This document shows, in pieces, positions 13,949 through 21,873 of a DNA stretch of 30,532 nt. Origin of the DNA: a virus. Where the stretch lies: IMG/VR virus record IMGVR_UViG_3300005613_000286, positions 1 to 30,532 of that record, one strand, 5' to 3'. A program made the position numbers and the translations under genes. How positions within the stretch are numbered: position 1 is the first letter of the stretch; every line of letters starts with the position of its first letter. The notes under the pieces are model-generated. The model was given only the letters and a program-made list of their open reading frames with translations, did not search any database and had not been told where the DNA came from.

Positions 13949-13987
13949 GGTTTGGAGGTAGGTAGGTAGAAGAAAGGATCGGAAAGA

Positions 13988-14635
13988 TCAAAGGGAGAAT
14001 TCAACTGACCCGATAGCGGCAGAGGCGACTCGACCTTTATCGGGATCGGCTGCTTTTTTAGGAGCAGCTTTCGTCCCTTTAGGAAGATAAAGGATTTTAT
14101 CGACGTTGTAATTTAAATACTGTTTATCGTCTTTTTCGCTGCATGAAACTTTACCTACAGCAATAGTAGGTGTGCCAGGTGCTAGTTCAGAAAGTTGCTT
14201 GCTTAACTCTCCCCAGGCCGTGAGCTTGAACCAGTTCGCATTCTGTTCTTCTTCTTTCTTCCAGGCAATCGATCTGTTGGTGACAGTGTTGTCCCCGAAT
14301 TCGACTTCTTCAGTCTTGGGACCGAGACCACCCGTGGCCATGAAGAGATTAAAAGCTAGAAGATCGTCAAAGTTTTCTTTAGTGACAATCAGCATGGGCA
14401 TCATCTGAAGCACACGGTCAGGCGTCTCCTTTGTCGGCCCAATCGCAAGAATGGTTTGACCTTCACTGAGTGAGTTAAGGAGTTTCCCAACGTAGTGGTC
14501 TGACTTTTGAATAAGCTGAACCGTTGTGGCCACCCGCTTTTCGCTGTTGGGGAGACACTCTGCGATGACGTTTGTTTTTCCGTCTGATTCGATTGATGAT
14601 TCTGTGACCCTAAGGCCCAGCATGAAGACGTTCAT
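13988..14635 (-). CDS. SSB-like single-stranded DNA-binding protein (OB fold)
   Basis: The product is 215 residues. Residues 110-185 look like an OB fold of SSB type: VTNRSIAWKKEEEQNANWF, then KLTAWGELSKQL, then GTPTIAVGKVSCSE, then YNVDKILYLPKG. The N-terminal 100 residues may hold a second OB-like barrel. The C-terminal segment is basic and Ala-rich and ends SVEFSL. SSB coats ssDNA at phage forks; this fits its place near PolA and the primase-helicase. It overlaps the upstream gene by 26 nt. Sequence is divergent from bacterial SSB, so the call rests on pattern and context. Confidence 0.6.
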   Translation of the reverse strand: MNVFMLGLRVTESSIESDGKTNVIAECLPNSEKRVATTVQLIQKSDHYVGKLLNSLSEGQTILAIGPTKETPDRVLQMMPMLIVTKENFDDLLAFNLFMATGGLGPKTEEVEFGDNTVTNRSIAWKKEEEQNANWFKLTAWGELSKQLSELAPGTPTIAVGKVSCSEKDDKQYLNYNVDKILYLPKGTKAAPKKAADPDKGRVASAAIGSVEFSL

Positions 14636-15167
14636 GATTCAGGTTGCGGTACACCGTGGAACGGTGGATGTTTAATGCCTTAGCGATCTGCTTTACGCTT
14701 ACGCCTTGACTTGCGAAAGCTAGCATCAATTTCAAGTCACCGCTAGACATTTTCTGAGCCTTACATGTCTTATATGAGAAATGGTATGGGTTAACGCAAC
14801 CTTTATTTTCACACTCCATTTTCACGATGTTATCTTTTTTAATGTCCATGTAATCGAGTATTAAGTTTCGCAGGTATAACCTCTCTCCAAAAACGTAGAC
14901 GACTGGGTGACCGTTGCAAAACGATCCTTCCCAGTTGCTGCATGATGCGTGTTGGAAGTTGTTAAAAGCTAGATCGCAGAATAATCTGCTGAGATCGTTG
15001 TATCGCAGTTTATTTTCGGTGCAGTAATCTAGCTTGGAACTCTCAAGGCTCAGCGCCCTTGCTATGTCAAAGGACTGAGCCTGAGCGTGGTTACTGTCGT
15101 TGGCTTCTACGAGTAGAGTTTTTTTCTTGTTGTTTTTTACTCCTGTGAGTGAGTAACTTTCTCGCAA
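14610..15167 (-). CDS. HNH-like protein with C-terminal helix-turn-helix
   Basis: The product is 185 residues; a TTG at 15167 is the only start that keeps the whole frame. The middle part has GSFCNGHPVVYVFGERLYLR and MECENKGCVNPYHFSY; the C-x(4)-CVNP-H pattern resembles the second half of HNH endonucleases with a CxNP-H ending. The C-terminus, GVSVKQIAKALNIHRSTVY, is a resolvase-type helix-turn-helix. Such proteins are probably homing-type or regulatory DNA-binding proteins. Catalytic competence is uncertain because the first His is not clear. It follows the gene ending at 15169 without a gap and overlaps the SSB-like gene. Confidence 0.65.
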   Translation of the reverse strand: MRESYSLTGVKNNKKKTLLVEANDSNHAQAQSFDIARALSLESSKLDYCTENKLRYNDLSRLFCDLAFNNFQHASCSNWEGSFCNGHPVVYVFGERLYLRNLILDYMDIKKDNIVKMECENKGCVNPYHFSYKTCKAQKMSSGDLKLMLAFASQGVSVKQIAKALNIHRSTVYRNLNHERLHAGP

Positions 15168-15168
15168 A

Positions 15169-16149
15169 TTAGAGTCCTAAGTAAGATCTTGCTCCCTCGC
15201 CGATTCTACCTCCTGGAGCACCTGAAGCAATTCTTTTAAGATCTTCTTTTGAAGCGCCTCGTGATTCAAGGGCTTTTACATCCTCTAGTCCGAAGCCGGA
15301 TCCGCCATATCTCTCATAAGCGAAACCAGATCCATCTCCTCTTCCGAGCCCGAAACCTACAATAGGAGCTTCTTTTGTAGCCTCTCTCTGTTTGGCCGGG
15401 GCTCCTATGTCTGATCGCCTATAGGCTTCAGCAAGTTGGCCCCCCGTGGGACTCAGACCAAGTTCTTTTGAAGCAGAAGACGATAATGTAGGAGCTTGTT
15501 TGGCGAGTCCTCTAATAATTTCGTCAGAGACTTTTCTCGCTTTTAGGTCTTTTAGATCTTCTTCATCAAAACCTGCTCCCCCAAATGTGCTGTAGTCATA
15601 TACACCCGGTGTGAGGCTCTCGTAGTCTGTAATTCCAAATTCCTCTCTCGCACCTGGCCCGATGTTGTAAAGCGAATCCCTGTTGGCGCGTAAATAATCG
15701 CCAATGGAATCACGGTCATAACCCGCTGCGATCGCAGTTTGGTAGTCTTTCATCCCAAATCCTTGTTCGCCAATATCTCGAATGCTCACCCCACCAACTG
15801 AACCTTGGAATATTTTCTTTTCTTGCTCTTCTTCTTCGGCGGCACTGCCGCTGCCGCTACCGCTACCGCTGCCGCTACCGCTGGTTTTTAAGAGGTCGCT
15901 AATATCCGAAGCTGAACCTTCATATGTAACGGTTGGTTTCCCACCAGTCCTATAACCTAAAACGTTCCCTCTACCCTTGGCGACAGTTGTTGCTTTTACA
16001 TTGTTAGTCTGGCCTGTTTGATTTGATGCGAAACTTTGAGGAAGAGTTCCTGATTCGATATAGTCTTCGTAATCAGCGTCACTAAGAATTTTTTGCAGCT
16101 CTAGAGGAGAAAGACCCGCGTAGCGAGTTCCTGCTAATGGGATAGCCAT
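15169..16149 (-). CDS. Repeat protein with Ser-Gly linker, unknown function
   Basis: The product is 326 residues. Residues 90-102 are a (Ser-Gly) run followed by an acidic stretch (AAEEEEQEKK). Residues 127-172, 189-231 and 281-325 form three related units of about 45 residues with a G-x-GF...D...L....G.S...L...A..AP......A...LG pattern, for example GGSGFGLEDVKALESRGAS and GRIGEGARSYLGL. The units look like helical pairs. The N-terminus (LSPLELQKILSDADYEDYIE) resembles short helical motifs of phage virion proteins. It is followed by an HTH gene and preceded by another Gly-rich small protein. The function is unknown. Confidence 0.65.
   Translation of the reverse strand: MAIPLAGTRYAGLSPLELQKILSDADYEDYIESGTLPQSFASNQTGQTNNVKATTVAKGRGNVLGYRTGGKPTVTYEGSASDISDLLKTSGSGSGSGSGSGSAAEEEEQEKKIFQGSVGGVSIRDIGEQGFGMKDYQTAIAAGYDRDSIGDYLRANRDSLYNIGPGAREEFGITDYESLTPGVYDYSTFGGAGFDEEDLKDLKARKVSDEIIRGLAKQAPTLSSSASKELGLSPTGGQLAEAYRRSDIGAPAKQREATKEAPIVGFGLGRGDGSGFAYERYGGSGFGLEDVKALESRGASKEDLKRIASGAPGGRIGEGARSYLGL
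15845..15880. repeat. Tandem six-base repeats (CTGCCG/CTACCG) encoding the Ser-Gly linker
   Basis: Six hexamer units, CTGCCG or CTACCG, run without interruption. On the coding strand they give alternating Ser and Gly codons. Change in copy number would be in frame. Confidence 0.85.
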
Positions 16150-16190
16150 CTAAAAACTTTGTGCAATACTTCTAGTTTATCAAAATTTAT

Positions 16191-16463
16191 TTACTTCCTC
16201 TCCATTGGCTTAAAACCTCCGAACTGAGGAACTTGAGTCAATTCTGATTTACTTTCGAATTTTTTAAACCCTGTAAAGGGTTCTATCGCTTCGTAGCCTC
16301 CCGTCGTTTTAGCGCCGCCGCTAGACTCACCGCTTATTCGTTTATCGAAATCTTTAAGTTCGGGGAAATAGCCAACGAGTTTAGATTTTTCTTCTCTTGC
16401 TTCACCTCCCCCAGAGAAGACATCTCCCGCAAAACGAAAAGGATTTTGAAAGTTTCGACTCAT
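16191..16463 (-). CDS. Small Gly/Lys-rich unknown protein
   Basis: The product is 90 residues from the ATG at 16463 (a TTG two codons upstream is less likely). It contains FRFAGDVFSGGGEAREEKSK and IEPFTGFKKFESKSELTQV, low in predicted structure. It lies 18 nt downstream of the gene ending at 16482 and 41 nt upstream of the repeat protein. No family is recognised. It may work with the neighbouring repeat protein. Confidence 0.52.
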   Translation of the reverse strand: MSRNFQNPFRFAGDVFSGGGEAREEKSKLVGYFPELKDFDKRISGESSGGAKTTGGYEAIEPFTGFKKFESKSELTQVPQFGGFKPMERK

Positions 16464-16481
16464 GATCAAGGATATCCTTTC

Positions 16482-17045
16482 TTAATCGTAAGGCACAAAA
16501 AACCTTTTTAGATCAAACCCAGGTCCTACAGTGCCTTTTAGCACTTTCATTAACCGCTTAGCTTCTTCGTGGCAATTAAAGAGTTTGGCTTGCTCTTTAT
16601 TTGGCTTTAATTTGACTAAAGATTTTTCTTCAGCATTTAAAGCGTCGGATACGAACTGATCCCCTCTGGTGATCACCCATACCTCTCGGAACGAAAGAAG
16701 CGGCATGTTATCGACTTCTTCGCTAAAAAATAACCGACTTGGAAATTTTACTTTCCTTTTGTTTTTAGCGCTACTCTTTTTAGTCCTTGGTTTTGATTGC
16801 TTAACAGTTACTTTAACTTTTTCCTTTACAACCAATTCTTTTTTTAGTTTTCTAGCTGCATTTGCGGCGGGGAGTGCCTTGGCAAAAACTTCAGATGTGA
16901 AAAAAATCCCTTGATCCGTGCGGAAGCACCCAACGAAACCATCGTCAGTTTTAGCAGTGAAGATCTCTTTTTCAACAGGGATCTCAGTAATTTCCACTTG
17001 TGACATCTGGTCGCGTAGTTGAAAGGATACCAAATTTCTACTCAT
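16482..17045 (-). CDS. Unknown basic protein following DNA polymerase
   Basis: The product is 187 residues from the ATG at 17045, which overlaps the polymerase stop (ATGA), implying translational coupling. The centre is strongly basic (KVKVTVKQSKPRTKKSSAKN, then KRKVKF). The flanks look folded (FTAKTDDGFVGCFRTDQGIF; MPLLSFREVWVITRGDQFV). The basic linker suggests DNA binding, and the coupling suggests a polymerase accessory role, but there is no recognised family. Confidence 0.6.
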   Translation of the reverse strand: MSRNLVSFQLRDQMSQVEITEIPVEKEIFTAKTDDGFVGCFRTDQGIFFTSEVFAKALPAANAARKLKKELVVKEKVKVTVKQSKPRTKKSSAKNKRKVKFPSRLFFSEEVDNMPLLSFREVWVITRGDQFVSDALNAEEKSLVKLKPNKEQAKLFNCHEEAKRLMKVLKGTVGPGFDLKRFFVPYD

Positions 17046-18940
17046 TTTTCTGCCCAAGAATCCCCAATTGACGCATCAGCTTTTACCGGCACGAGCTTTA
17101 AGATTTTCTCGCCTGCTTCTTTCATGCATTGTTCGAGGACAGTTTTGTAGTGTTCTGCTTTATCTTCAACTGCCTCTAGAACAATCTCGTCGTGGACACA
17201 CGCGAGGAGCCTTACATCATTCGTTTCGAGATGCTCGGCAAGGTTTGCTAGAGACAGTTTAAGGATGTCAGCACCTGCACCCTGCACTAAGGTGTTACAA
17301 GCGACCATAAAACTCGCATCGTCATAAGACAATAATCTCCTTCTCCCTATTGGAGTCCTTACATAAACCCATCCGTCAGCCACGAGATCAGCATTTTCTT
17401 TGTGCCAAGAACGGAGTCGCGGGTAAGCCCTATGAAACGCGGAGTGAGCCAGCTTAGCCTCTGAAAGTGAGAGTACTTTGCCACTCTGAGCACTGTATGT
17501 TCTATATTTTTTGTAACCCATTCCGTAAAGAAGTGCGAAGTTAAGAGTCTTACCCTCCTGGCGCTGGGATTTTGTGACCTCGTCGAGAGGTACGTGATAG
17601 ATCAGGCTTGCCGTCACGGTATGAAGATCGTGCCCGTTCTGAAAGGCATCAATCATCTGAGGGATGTTGACTAGCTCTGCTCCAAGCCGAAGCTCGATCT
17701 GAGAGAAGTCACAAACTATAAGTTTGTATCCGGGAGAAGGTATAAAGCATTCCCTGAACTCAGCACCTCGTGGTACTTGCTGAATGTTGACTCCGAATTC
17801 TTTTTTCTCTTTGCTGGCAGCGACTCTCTTGGCTCCAGAGGACGTAAAGCGACCACTATTCGCACCATATTGCTTGTAACCACTATGGATCCTGTGAGAT
17901 ATAGGATGCAAATTAGCGATGAGTTTTTGACAGTGCGCGAGTTTAGTTTCAATTTTTGTTCTTTGTCTGTAAAGATTTAAAGTAGGGTCTTCGCTGGCGA
18001 ATTCGCTAAGTGCGACTTGATTTAGAGTCGGTTTTCCCGTTCGAAAGTCTCTTGGTACATCAATTCCAATTGAATCAAATTTTTTGAGGACTTGTGCCCC
18101 AGAGCCGGGGTTAAACTCTTTTCGCGCATTTTTCCCAACGCAAATATCTCCTGAAAGATCTCGCGGCAGTTTTTCATGAGCTTCAAGGCGGCTATCGAGT
18201 CCCTCAACAAAAAGTTTAGTAAGTCTGTCAAGCTCCTCGCTTACCTTTGCTTCTAGTATTTTTAGTTTGTTTATATTGACACCGAAACCTATGTGACTCA
18301 TCTTCGCTACCTGGCGGATTATTTTACTTTCTAAGCCGTAAACATCAATTAGATTTTCTTCCGCTAGTTCTTTAAGTTGATCAGCTGCGATTGTTGGGAG
18401 TATGTCAACGTCGCCAGCTGCGTATTCGATCTGTTCTAGATCAAGATCTTCGACACCCCAATCAGACGTTTGTTGCGACTTATCAACTTCGATTTCTAGT
18501 CGTCGTTTGGCTACTTCTTTCAAACTGCACGATAAGTCTGCGAAGTAGGGTTTTCCAATACCTGGCGATATTTTTTTCTCTTTAAAACCTGCTCTAAGAA
18601 CACGTTCAGCGAGCATAGTGTCAAATATTTTGTTCTTGTAATCGCATCCCCAGCTAAATAAGAACCTTAGATCGAAGGCAGCATTGTGGATAACCAACAT
18701 CTCTCTGGATGCAACTAAGTCTTTCAAGCTCCTGTCATCATCAAGCTTAAATAAATCAAAAACAAAGATCGTTCGATCCACGATTGTGGGGGAAGAGTCA
18801 CACAGCTGAAGGAGACGTGGCTTGTGAAGCAATGGGTCCAAACCAGTCGTTTCAAAGTCCAAGCAAAGCTTTTTAACTCCCTGAAGATCAGAAATAGCTT
18901 TGTCAGCTTTTTCGTTCGTAGTGATGTAATGCAGTTGCAT
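17042..18940 (-). CDS. polA: Family A DNA polymerase with 3'-5' exonuclease
   Basis: The product is 632 residues. The exonuclease domain has CLDFETTGLDP (D28, E30), HNAAFDLRF (D90) and YAAGDVDIL (Y173, D177). The polymerase domain has motif A DFSQIELR (D411), motif B R460-K464-TLNF468-ALLYG and motif C VHDE (H583, D584, E585). All catalytic residues are present. There is no 5'-3' nuclease domain, as usual for phage enzymes. The residue equivalent to E. coli Phe762 is Phe (F468), not the Tyr or Leu seen in other viral groups. It replicates the phage genome with the primase-helicase and SSB-like protein. A terminator-like hairpin ends one base before the ATG and no ribosome site is visible. Confidence 0.96.
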   Translation of the reverse strand: MQLHYITTNEKADKAISDLQGVKKLCLDFETTGLDPLLHKPRLLQLCDSSPTIVDRTIFVFDLFKLDDDRSLKDLVASREMLVIHNAAFDLRFLFSWGCDYKNKIFDTMLAERVLRAGFKEKKISPGIGKPYFADLSCSLKEVAKRRLEIEVDKSQQTSDWGVEDLDLEQIEYAAGDVDILPTIAADQLKELAEENLIDVYGLESKIIRQVAKMSHIGFGVNINKLKILEAKVSEELDRLTKLFVEGLDSRLEAHEKLPRDLSGDICVGKNARKEFNPGSGAQVLKKFDSIGIDVPRDFRTGKPTLNQVALSEFASEDPTLNLYRQRTKIETKLAHCQKLIANLHPISHRIHSGYKQYGANSGRFTSSGAKRVAASKEKKEFGVNIQQVPRGAEFRECFIPSPGYKLIVCDFSQIELRLGAELVNIPQMIDAFQNGHDLHTVTASLIYHVPLDEVTKSQRQEGKTLNFALLYGMGYKKYRTYSAQSGKVLSLSEAKLAHSAFHRAYPRLRSWHKENADLVADGWVYVRTPIGRRRLLSYDDASFMVACNTLVQGAGADILKLSLANLAEHLETNDVRLLACVHDEIVLEAVEDKAEHYKTVLEQCMKEAGEKILKLVPVKADASIGDSWAEK

Positions 18941-18941
18941 G

Positions 18942-18966
18942 AAAAAAGGGGCAGCTTGGCCGCCCC
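18942..18966 (-). terminator. Rho-independent terminator abutting the polA start codon
   Basis: On the minus strand GGGGC (18966-18962) pairs with GCCCC (18952-18948), with an inner GC/GC pair, and is followed by six U (18947-18942). One base later comes the polA ATG (18940). It lies 11 nt after the upstream gene stop (18977). Confidence 0.8.
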
Positions 18967-18976
18967 AGATACTAAC

Positions 18977-19762
18977 TCACTTGCTCCGTTTGTTCCAAAA
19001 CTTTGCGATGTAATTCAGAGGATCAGCCCACATCTCAGCTGTGTCCCGGCCACGCCCACTCAAAGAGCATTTGTAGACCTTGCGGCAAAGATGTGACTGA
19101 GTTCCGGTTAGCTCGCGATCGTTAGAACCGAAAGCTACATCCTCGGTCATCAGCACTAAACCACTCTTTACAAGGAAAGCCAAGCCATCTCGAAGAGCGG
19201 TGTAGATCGGAGAAGCGTGGAAAGAATCACACCGATCGACTTCGGGTGATTTGTTGAGCGGAATCCACTCTTCATCTACACGCTTGAACCCACGAAGAAG
19301 ATCTGAATTAGGTGCTTTGATCAGCCACCAGTCGCTAAGGTAATTGACTTCATAAATCGCTATCTCACGAATAGTCTGATCGTTTCTCTCTTGAAGAGCG
19401 TGCAGGATCATGGCTGCTCCGACATGCTTAAGCGAAGGAGTACTCAGAATGGTGTGAAGCACATCCGTGGGCTCCATCGGGCTTACCTCGAGGGAAGTTA
19501 TCCGCTTATCTCCGGTTTTGCGGTATGTGCGCTTGGATGGTGTCTTGACTCCCTCAATAGCCATCTTCGCTGCTAGTGCCGCGAGTGCAGGGTTCTTTTT
19601 TTGTACGCTTAAACTGAATAGTTTTTGACTGTCGATGTATCGAGCATCAATATGCTTAGATAGATCGATCTTGATTGTCGGCTCAGACTCTGAGGCTTGA
19701 AAAAGGGTAGTAGCTTCGGACTTGTCGAGCGTTAGCTCTCCGATGGAAAATTCGAAATGCAT
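18977..19762 (-). CDS. Unknown phage protein
   Basis: The product is 261 residues. It begins MHFEFSIGELTLDKSEATTL, contains LAALAAKMAIEGVKT near the middle and a tryptophan-rich SDWWLIKAPNSDLLRG. Cys residues at DRCDSF, HLCRKVYKC are scattered rather than in a clear metal-binding pattern. It is followed by a strong terminator just before polA and preceded by the unknown gene ending at 19844. A repeated structural theme of alternating helices suggests a winged-helix or replication accessory protein, but nothing specific is recognised. Confidence 0.6.
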   Translation of the reverse strand: MHFEFSIGELTLDKSEATTLFQASESEPTIKIDLSKHIDARYIDSQKLFSLSVQKKNPALAALAAKMAIEGVKTPSKRTYRKTGDKRITSLEVSPMEPTDVLHTILSTPSLKHVGAAMILHALQERNDQTIREIAIYEVNYLSDWWLIKAPNSDLLRGFKRVDEEWIPLNKSPEVDRCDSFHASPIYTALRDGLAFLVKSGLVLMTEDVAFGSNDRELTGTQSHLCRKVYKCSLSGRGRDTAEMWADPLNYIAKFWNKRSK

Positions 19763-19843
19763 GAGGAAATGATTGCCACTAACAGAATGTATGGGATTGT
19801 TTGCTGTAAAGAAAGCCCCTTAGTGTTTTCTTTAGATTTGTTA

Positions 19844-20269
19844 TTAAACATCGTAGATCGGCATTTCGCACGCATTTATTTTTAGTGCTTCAGTGAGCAT
19901 GTGGTACATTTCAATTGCGATGGCTGCGTACTCTCCTACCTCAAGTCTTAAATGCTTCTTAGCTTCATCCACCGTCTCGCATCCCGTGGTTCGATACAGC
20001 GCTTCCTCCAACCTTAAACTGATGTCCCTTGATGCACCTCCATCACTGCAATAGATAACTACATTGAACAGTTTTGCTTGGGGGAGATAAACGATTTTGG
20101 AATCTCGATGTTCAAAGACCGAAACCCTTTCGGAATGAAAATCTGCGTAAAACTCGGTTAAGAGTATTTCATAAACAAACTGCAGGAGACTTGTCTTGTC
20201 TCCTGCGTAGTTGTAGTCTTTAGATATTTCTTGTACTTGATTTAACACTTCTGCGAGTCTGTAGGCCAT
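19844..20269 (-). CDS. Unknown protein downstream of the VWA gene
   Basis: The product is 141 residues from the ATG at 20269 (a TTG four codons upstream is possible). It is acidic and helical-looking, with YRLAEVLNQVQEISKDYNYA, SKIVYLPQAKLFNVVIYCSD and AIAIEMYHMLTEALKINACE. No family is recognised. It lies 57 nt after the VWA gene, separated by the hairpin at 20307-20339. It could be a fifth member of the MoxR-VWA module by position alone. Confidence 0.58.
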   Translation of the reverse strand: MAYRLAEVLNQVQEISKDYNYAGDKTSLLQFVYEILLTEFYADFHSERVSVFEHRDSKIVYLPQAKLFNVVIYCSDGGASRDISLRLEEALYRTTGCETVDEAKKHLRLEVGEYAAIAIEMYHMLTEALKINACEMPIYDV

Positions 20270-20306
20270 GGAGTTGTTCAATGATCAGACTCTACTCATC
20301 TATGCT

Positions 20307-20339
20307 AGTTCTCTTAGTGATGTAAATCACATTAGAACT
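20307..20339. terminator. Hairpin at the end of the VWA gene
   Basis: AGTTCT (20307-20312) pairs with AGAACT (20334-20339), and inside GTGAT pairs with ATCAC around a GTAA loop. On the plus strand it is followed by TTTT. It overlaps the last codons of the VWA gene on the minus strand, where the hairpin is not followed by a U-run, so it may stabilise or process the leftward mRNA. Confidence 0.4.
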
Positions 20340-21871
20340 TTTTGGAAAAGCTCAGAAGAGGAAGCGTCGTCATCCGTGTCAACCAACTCTACCGAGTCGC
20401 TGAAAAGCTCCAAAGTTTTTGACTTAGAACCAAGACAAAATGAATTCCACTCAATTTTCTTATCATCTTTCCAGAGTGAGATTTTGCGAATGTATTGGTC
20501 AGGGACTTCAGCATTACCATCAGTAATCATTAAAATGTCTGCTTTGTCATCAATGTTTTTGTGGTACATAGCGTCCATAATTACATTGGCGAAAGAAGTG
20601 CCACCCCGTGTTTGCCACGAGGCAACAAAGTCAAGCAAATCCTTGTGATTCTTTTTACCAGGCTCAAGCTCAACCCGCTCCTGAATTTTGTTATCAAAGA
20701 GCACGATAGAAACCTTGCGGTTCTGCTTAAGTGATTCTTCAGCAACCACAAGAGCGATTGCTTTCGACCACGTCTCAAACTCACCAGCCATAGATCCCGA
20801 GATGTCCACGTACATCACTACGGGGCCACGATCTAGCTCCTTGGTTGGTGCTTCGTAGTCTTTAGTAAGGATAGTTTTCTGCGCGTACTTGAGTGCGAAC
20901 AAAGCCTGACCTTCTTCCGTGGCGGCAAGTGCAATCTCAGAAGGGAATGCATTGATTACAGAGTCAGAGAACTTTGCGCCGACTATGTCACTATAGGAAG
21001 ACTGTGATCGGCGGGCACGCTTGCGGTTGTTCCAAGCGCGGCGCATTGCACCGAGACGTCGAGCTAGAAGCAGGAGCTTACGGTTGCTCTTGAGCTTTTC
21101 AGCAAGATCTCTCTTCGACTTGAGATCAGAGTGCTCGCCATTGCCATCATTGTCGCCTGCAAGATCTGAAATCGCATCTTCGAGCTTCGATGCCTCAGCG
21201 TCAGCACGGTCCATTGCCTGCTGCACCTGGGGCCTGATTTGTTCTCTAGCTTTGCTCATGGCCTCTTCGATCTGCTTGCCCAGCTGCTTGCCCTGTTCCC
21301 TCAGCTCAGCTGCCTTCTGATCGTCTCCTGCTTTTTTGGCTTCGACATACTGCTTGCGGATCTCCTGCAGCTGATCAGCCATCTGACCCAAAGCAGAGGG
21401 ATCAATCTGCTTCTCCTCAATTTGAACATCGATGATCTCGCTCAGTTTGTTGAGGATCACCACAGCGTTGTTACCTGCATTGAATTGATCGCCTATGCAC
21501 CGTGGCGCGATCGATGCCCATGCTGGAGAGCTGACGATGTCCGTCATCAGTCCAGTCCAGAATGCATTCTCAGGCTTGTAACCAGCAGGGAGAGAAGGGT
21601 TCAATCCATCTTGCTGATCCCTGAAATACTGCTCTGCCTCATCGATCGAGACAATCGGCGTGATGTTGTCGCCTTGGTAAAGGTGCTCGAACAGCTCTTT
21701 TCCAAAGCGGCTTAGTTTTCTGATGTCATAACGATCGATCAAGTAGTTGCACCGTGGAGATGTATCGCGAACAAAGTCACCCCAAAGGAAGTCACAAAGA
21801 GCAGAGCACGCAAGAACCAGAGGCTCATTATCGGAGAGCCTCAGGACTTCATTCTGAAATTGGTTTGTCAT
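20327..21871 (-). CDS. VWA-domain protein, ViaA-like
   Basis: The product is 514 residues. The C-terminal von Willebrand A domain has a complete metal-ion-dependent adhesion site: MYVDISGSMAGEF (D356, S358, S360), RGGTSFA (T425) and MITDGNA (D451). The spacing and flanks (GPVVMYVDISGSM, NRKVSIVLFDNKI, RGGTSF) resemble ViaA, the partner of the RavA ATPase. Residues 150-265 are a long charged helical region. Its start lies 2 nt after the stop of the MoxR/RavA-type ATPase gene. In the RavA-ViaA system the VWA protein recruits substrates to the ATPase; the same is inferred here. It is probably cytoplasmic. Confidence 0.88.
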   Translation of the reverse strand: MTNQFQNEVLRLSDNEPLVLACSALCDFLWGDFVRDTSPRCNYLIDRYDIRKLSRFGKELFEHLYQGDNITPIVSIDEAEQYFRDQQDGLNPSLPAGYKPENAFWTGLMTDIVSSPAWASIAPRCIGDQFNAGNNAVVILNKLSEIIDVQIEEKQIDPSALGQMADQLQEIRKQYVEAKKAGDDQKAAELREQGKQLGKQIEEAMSKAREQIRPQVQQAMDRADAEASKLEDAISDLAGDNDGNGEHSDLKSKRDLAEKLKSNRKLLLLARRLGAMRRAWNNRKRARRSQSSYSDIVGAKFSDSVINAFPSEIALAATEEGQALFALKYAQKTILTKDYEAPTKELDRGPVVMYVDISGSMAGEFETWSKAIALVVAEESLKQNRKVSIVLFDNKIQERVELEPGKKNHKDLLDFVASWQTRGGTSFANVIMDAMYHKNIDDKADILMITDGNAEVPDQYIRKISLWKDDKKIEWNSFCLGSKSKTLELFSDSVELVDTDDDASSSELFQKVLM

Positions 21872-21873
21872 GA

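Noticed and set aside
13613-13961. Plus-strand frames opposite the unknown gene at 13121-13948
   Set aside because: They are shorter than the minus-strand gene, lack a fitting context and have skewed composition.
15728-15735. HIP1 octamer (GCGATCGC) as proof of a cyanobacterial genome
   Set aside because: Only one copy was seen in 30 kb, which is not the over-representation typical of cyanobacterial chromosomes.
21021-21715. Plus-strand frames of 99 and 158 residues opposite the VWA gene
   Set aside because: They lie wholly inside a gene with a complete metal-site signature, and their Leu/Ser/Arg-rich composition is typical of antisense frames.
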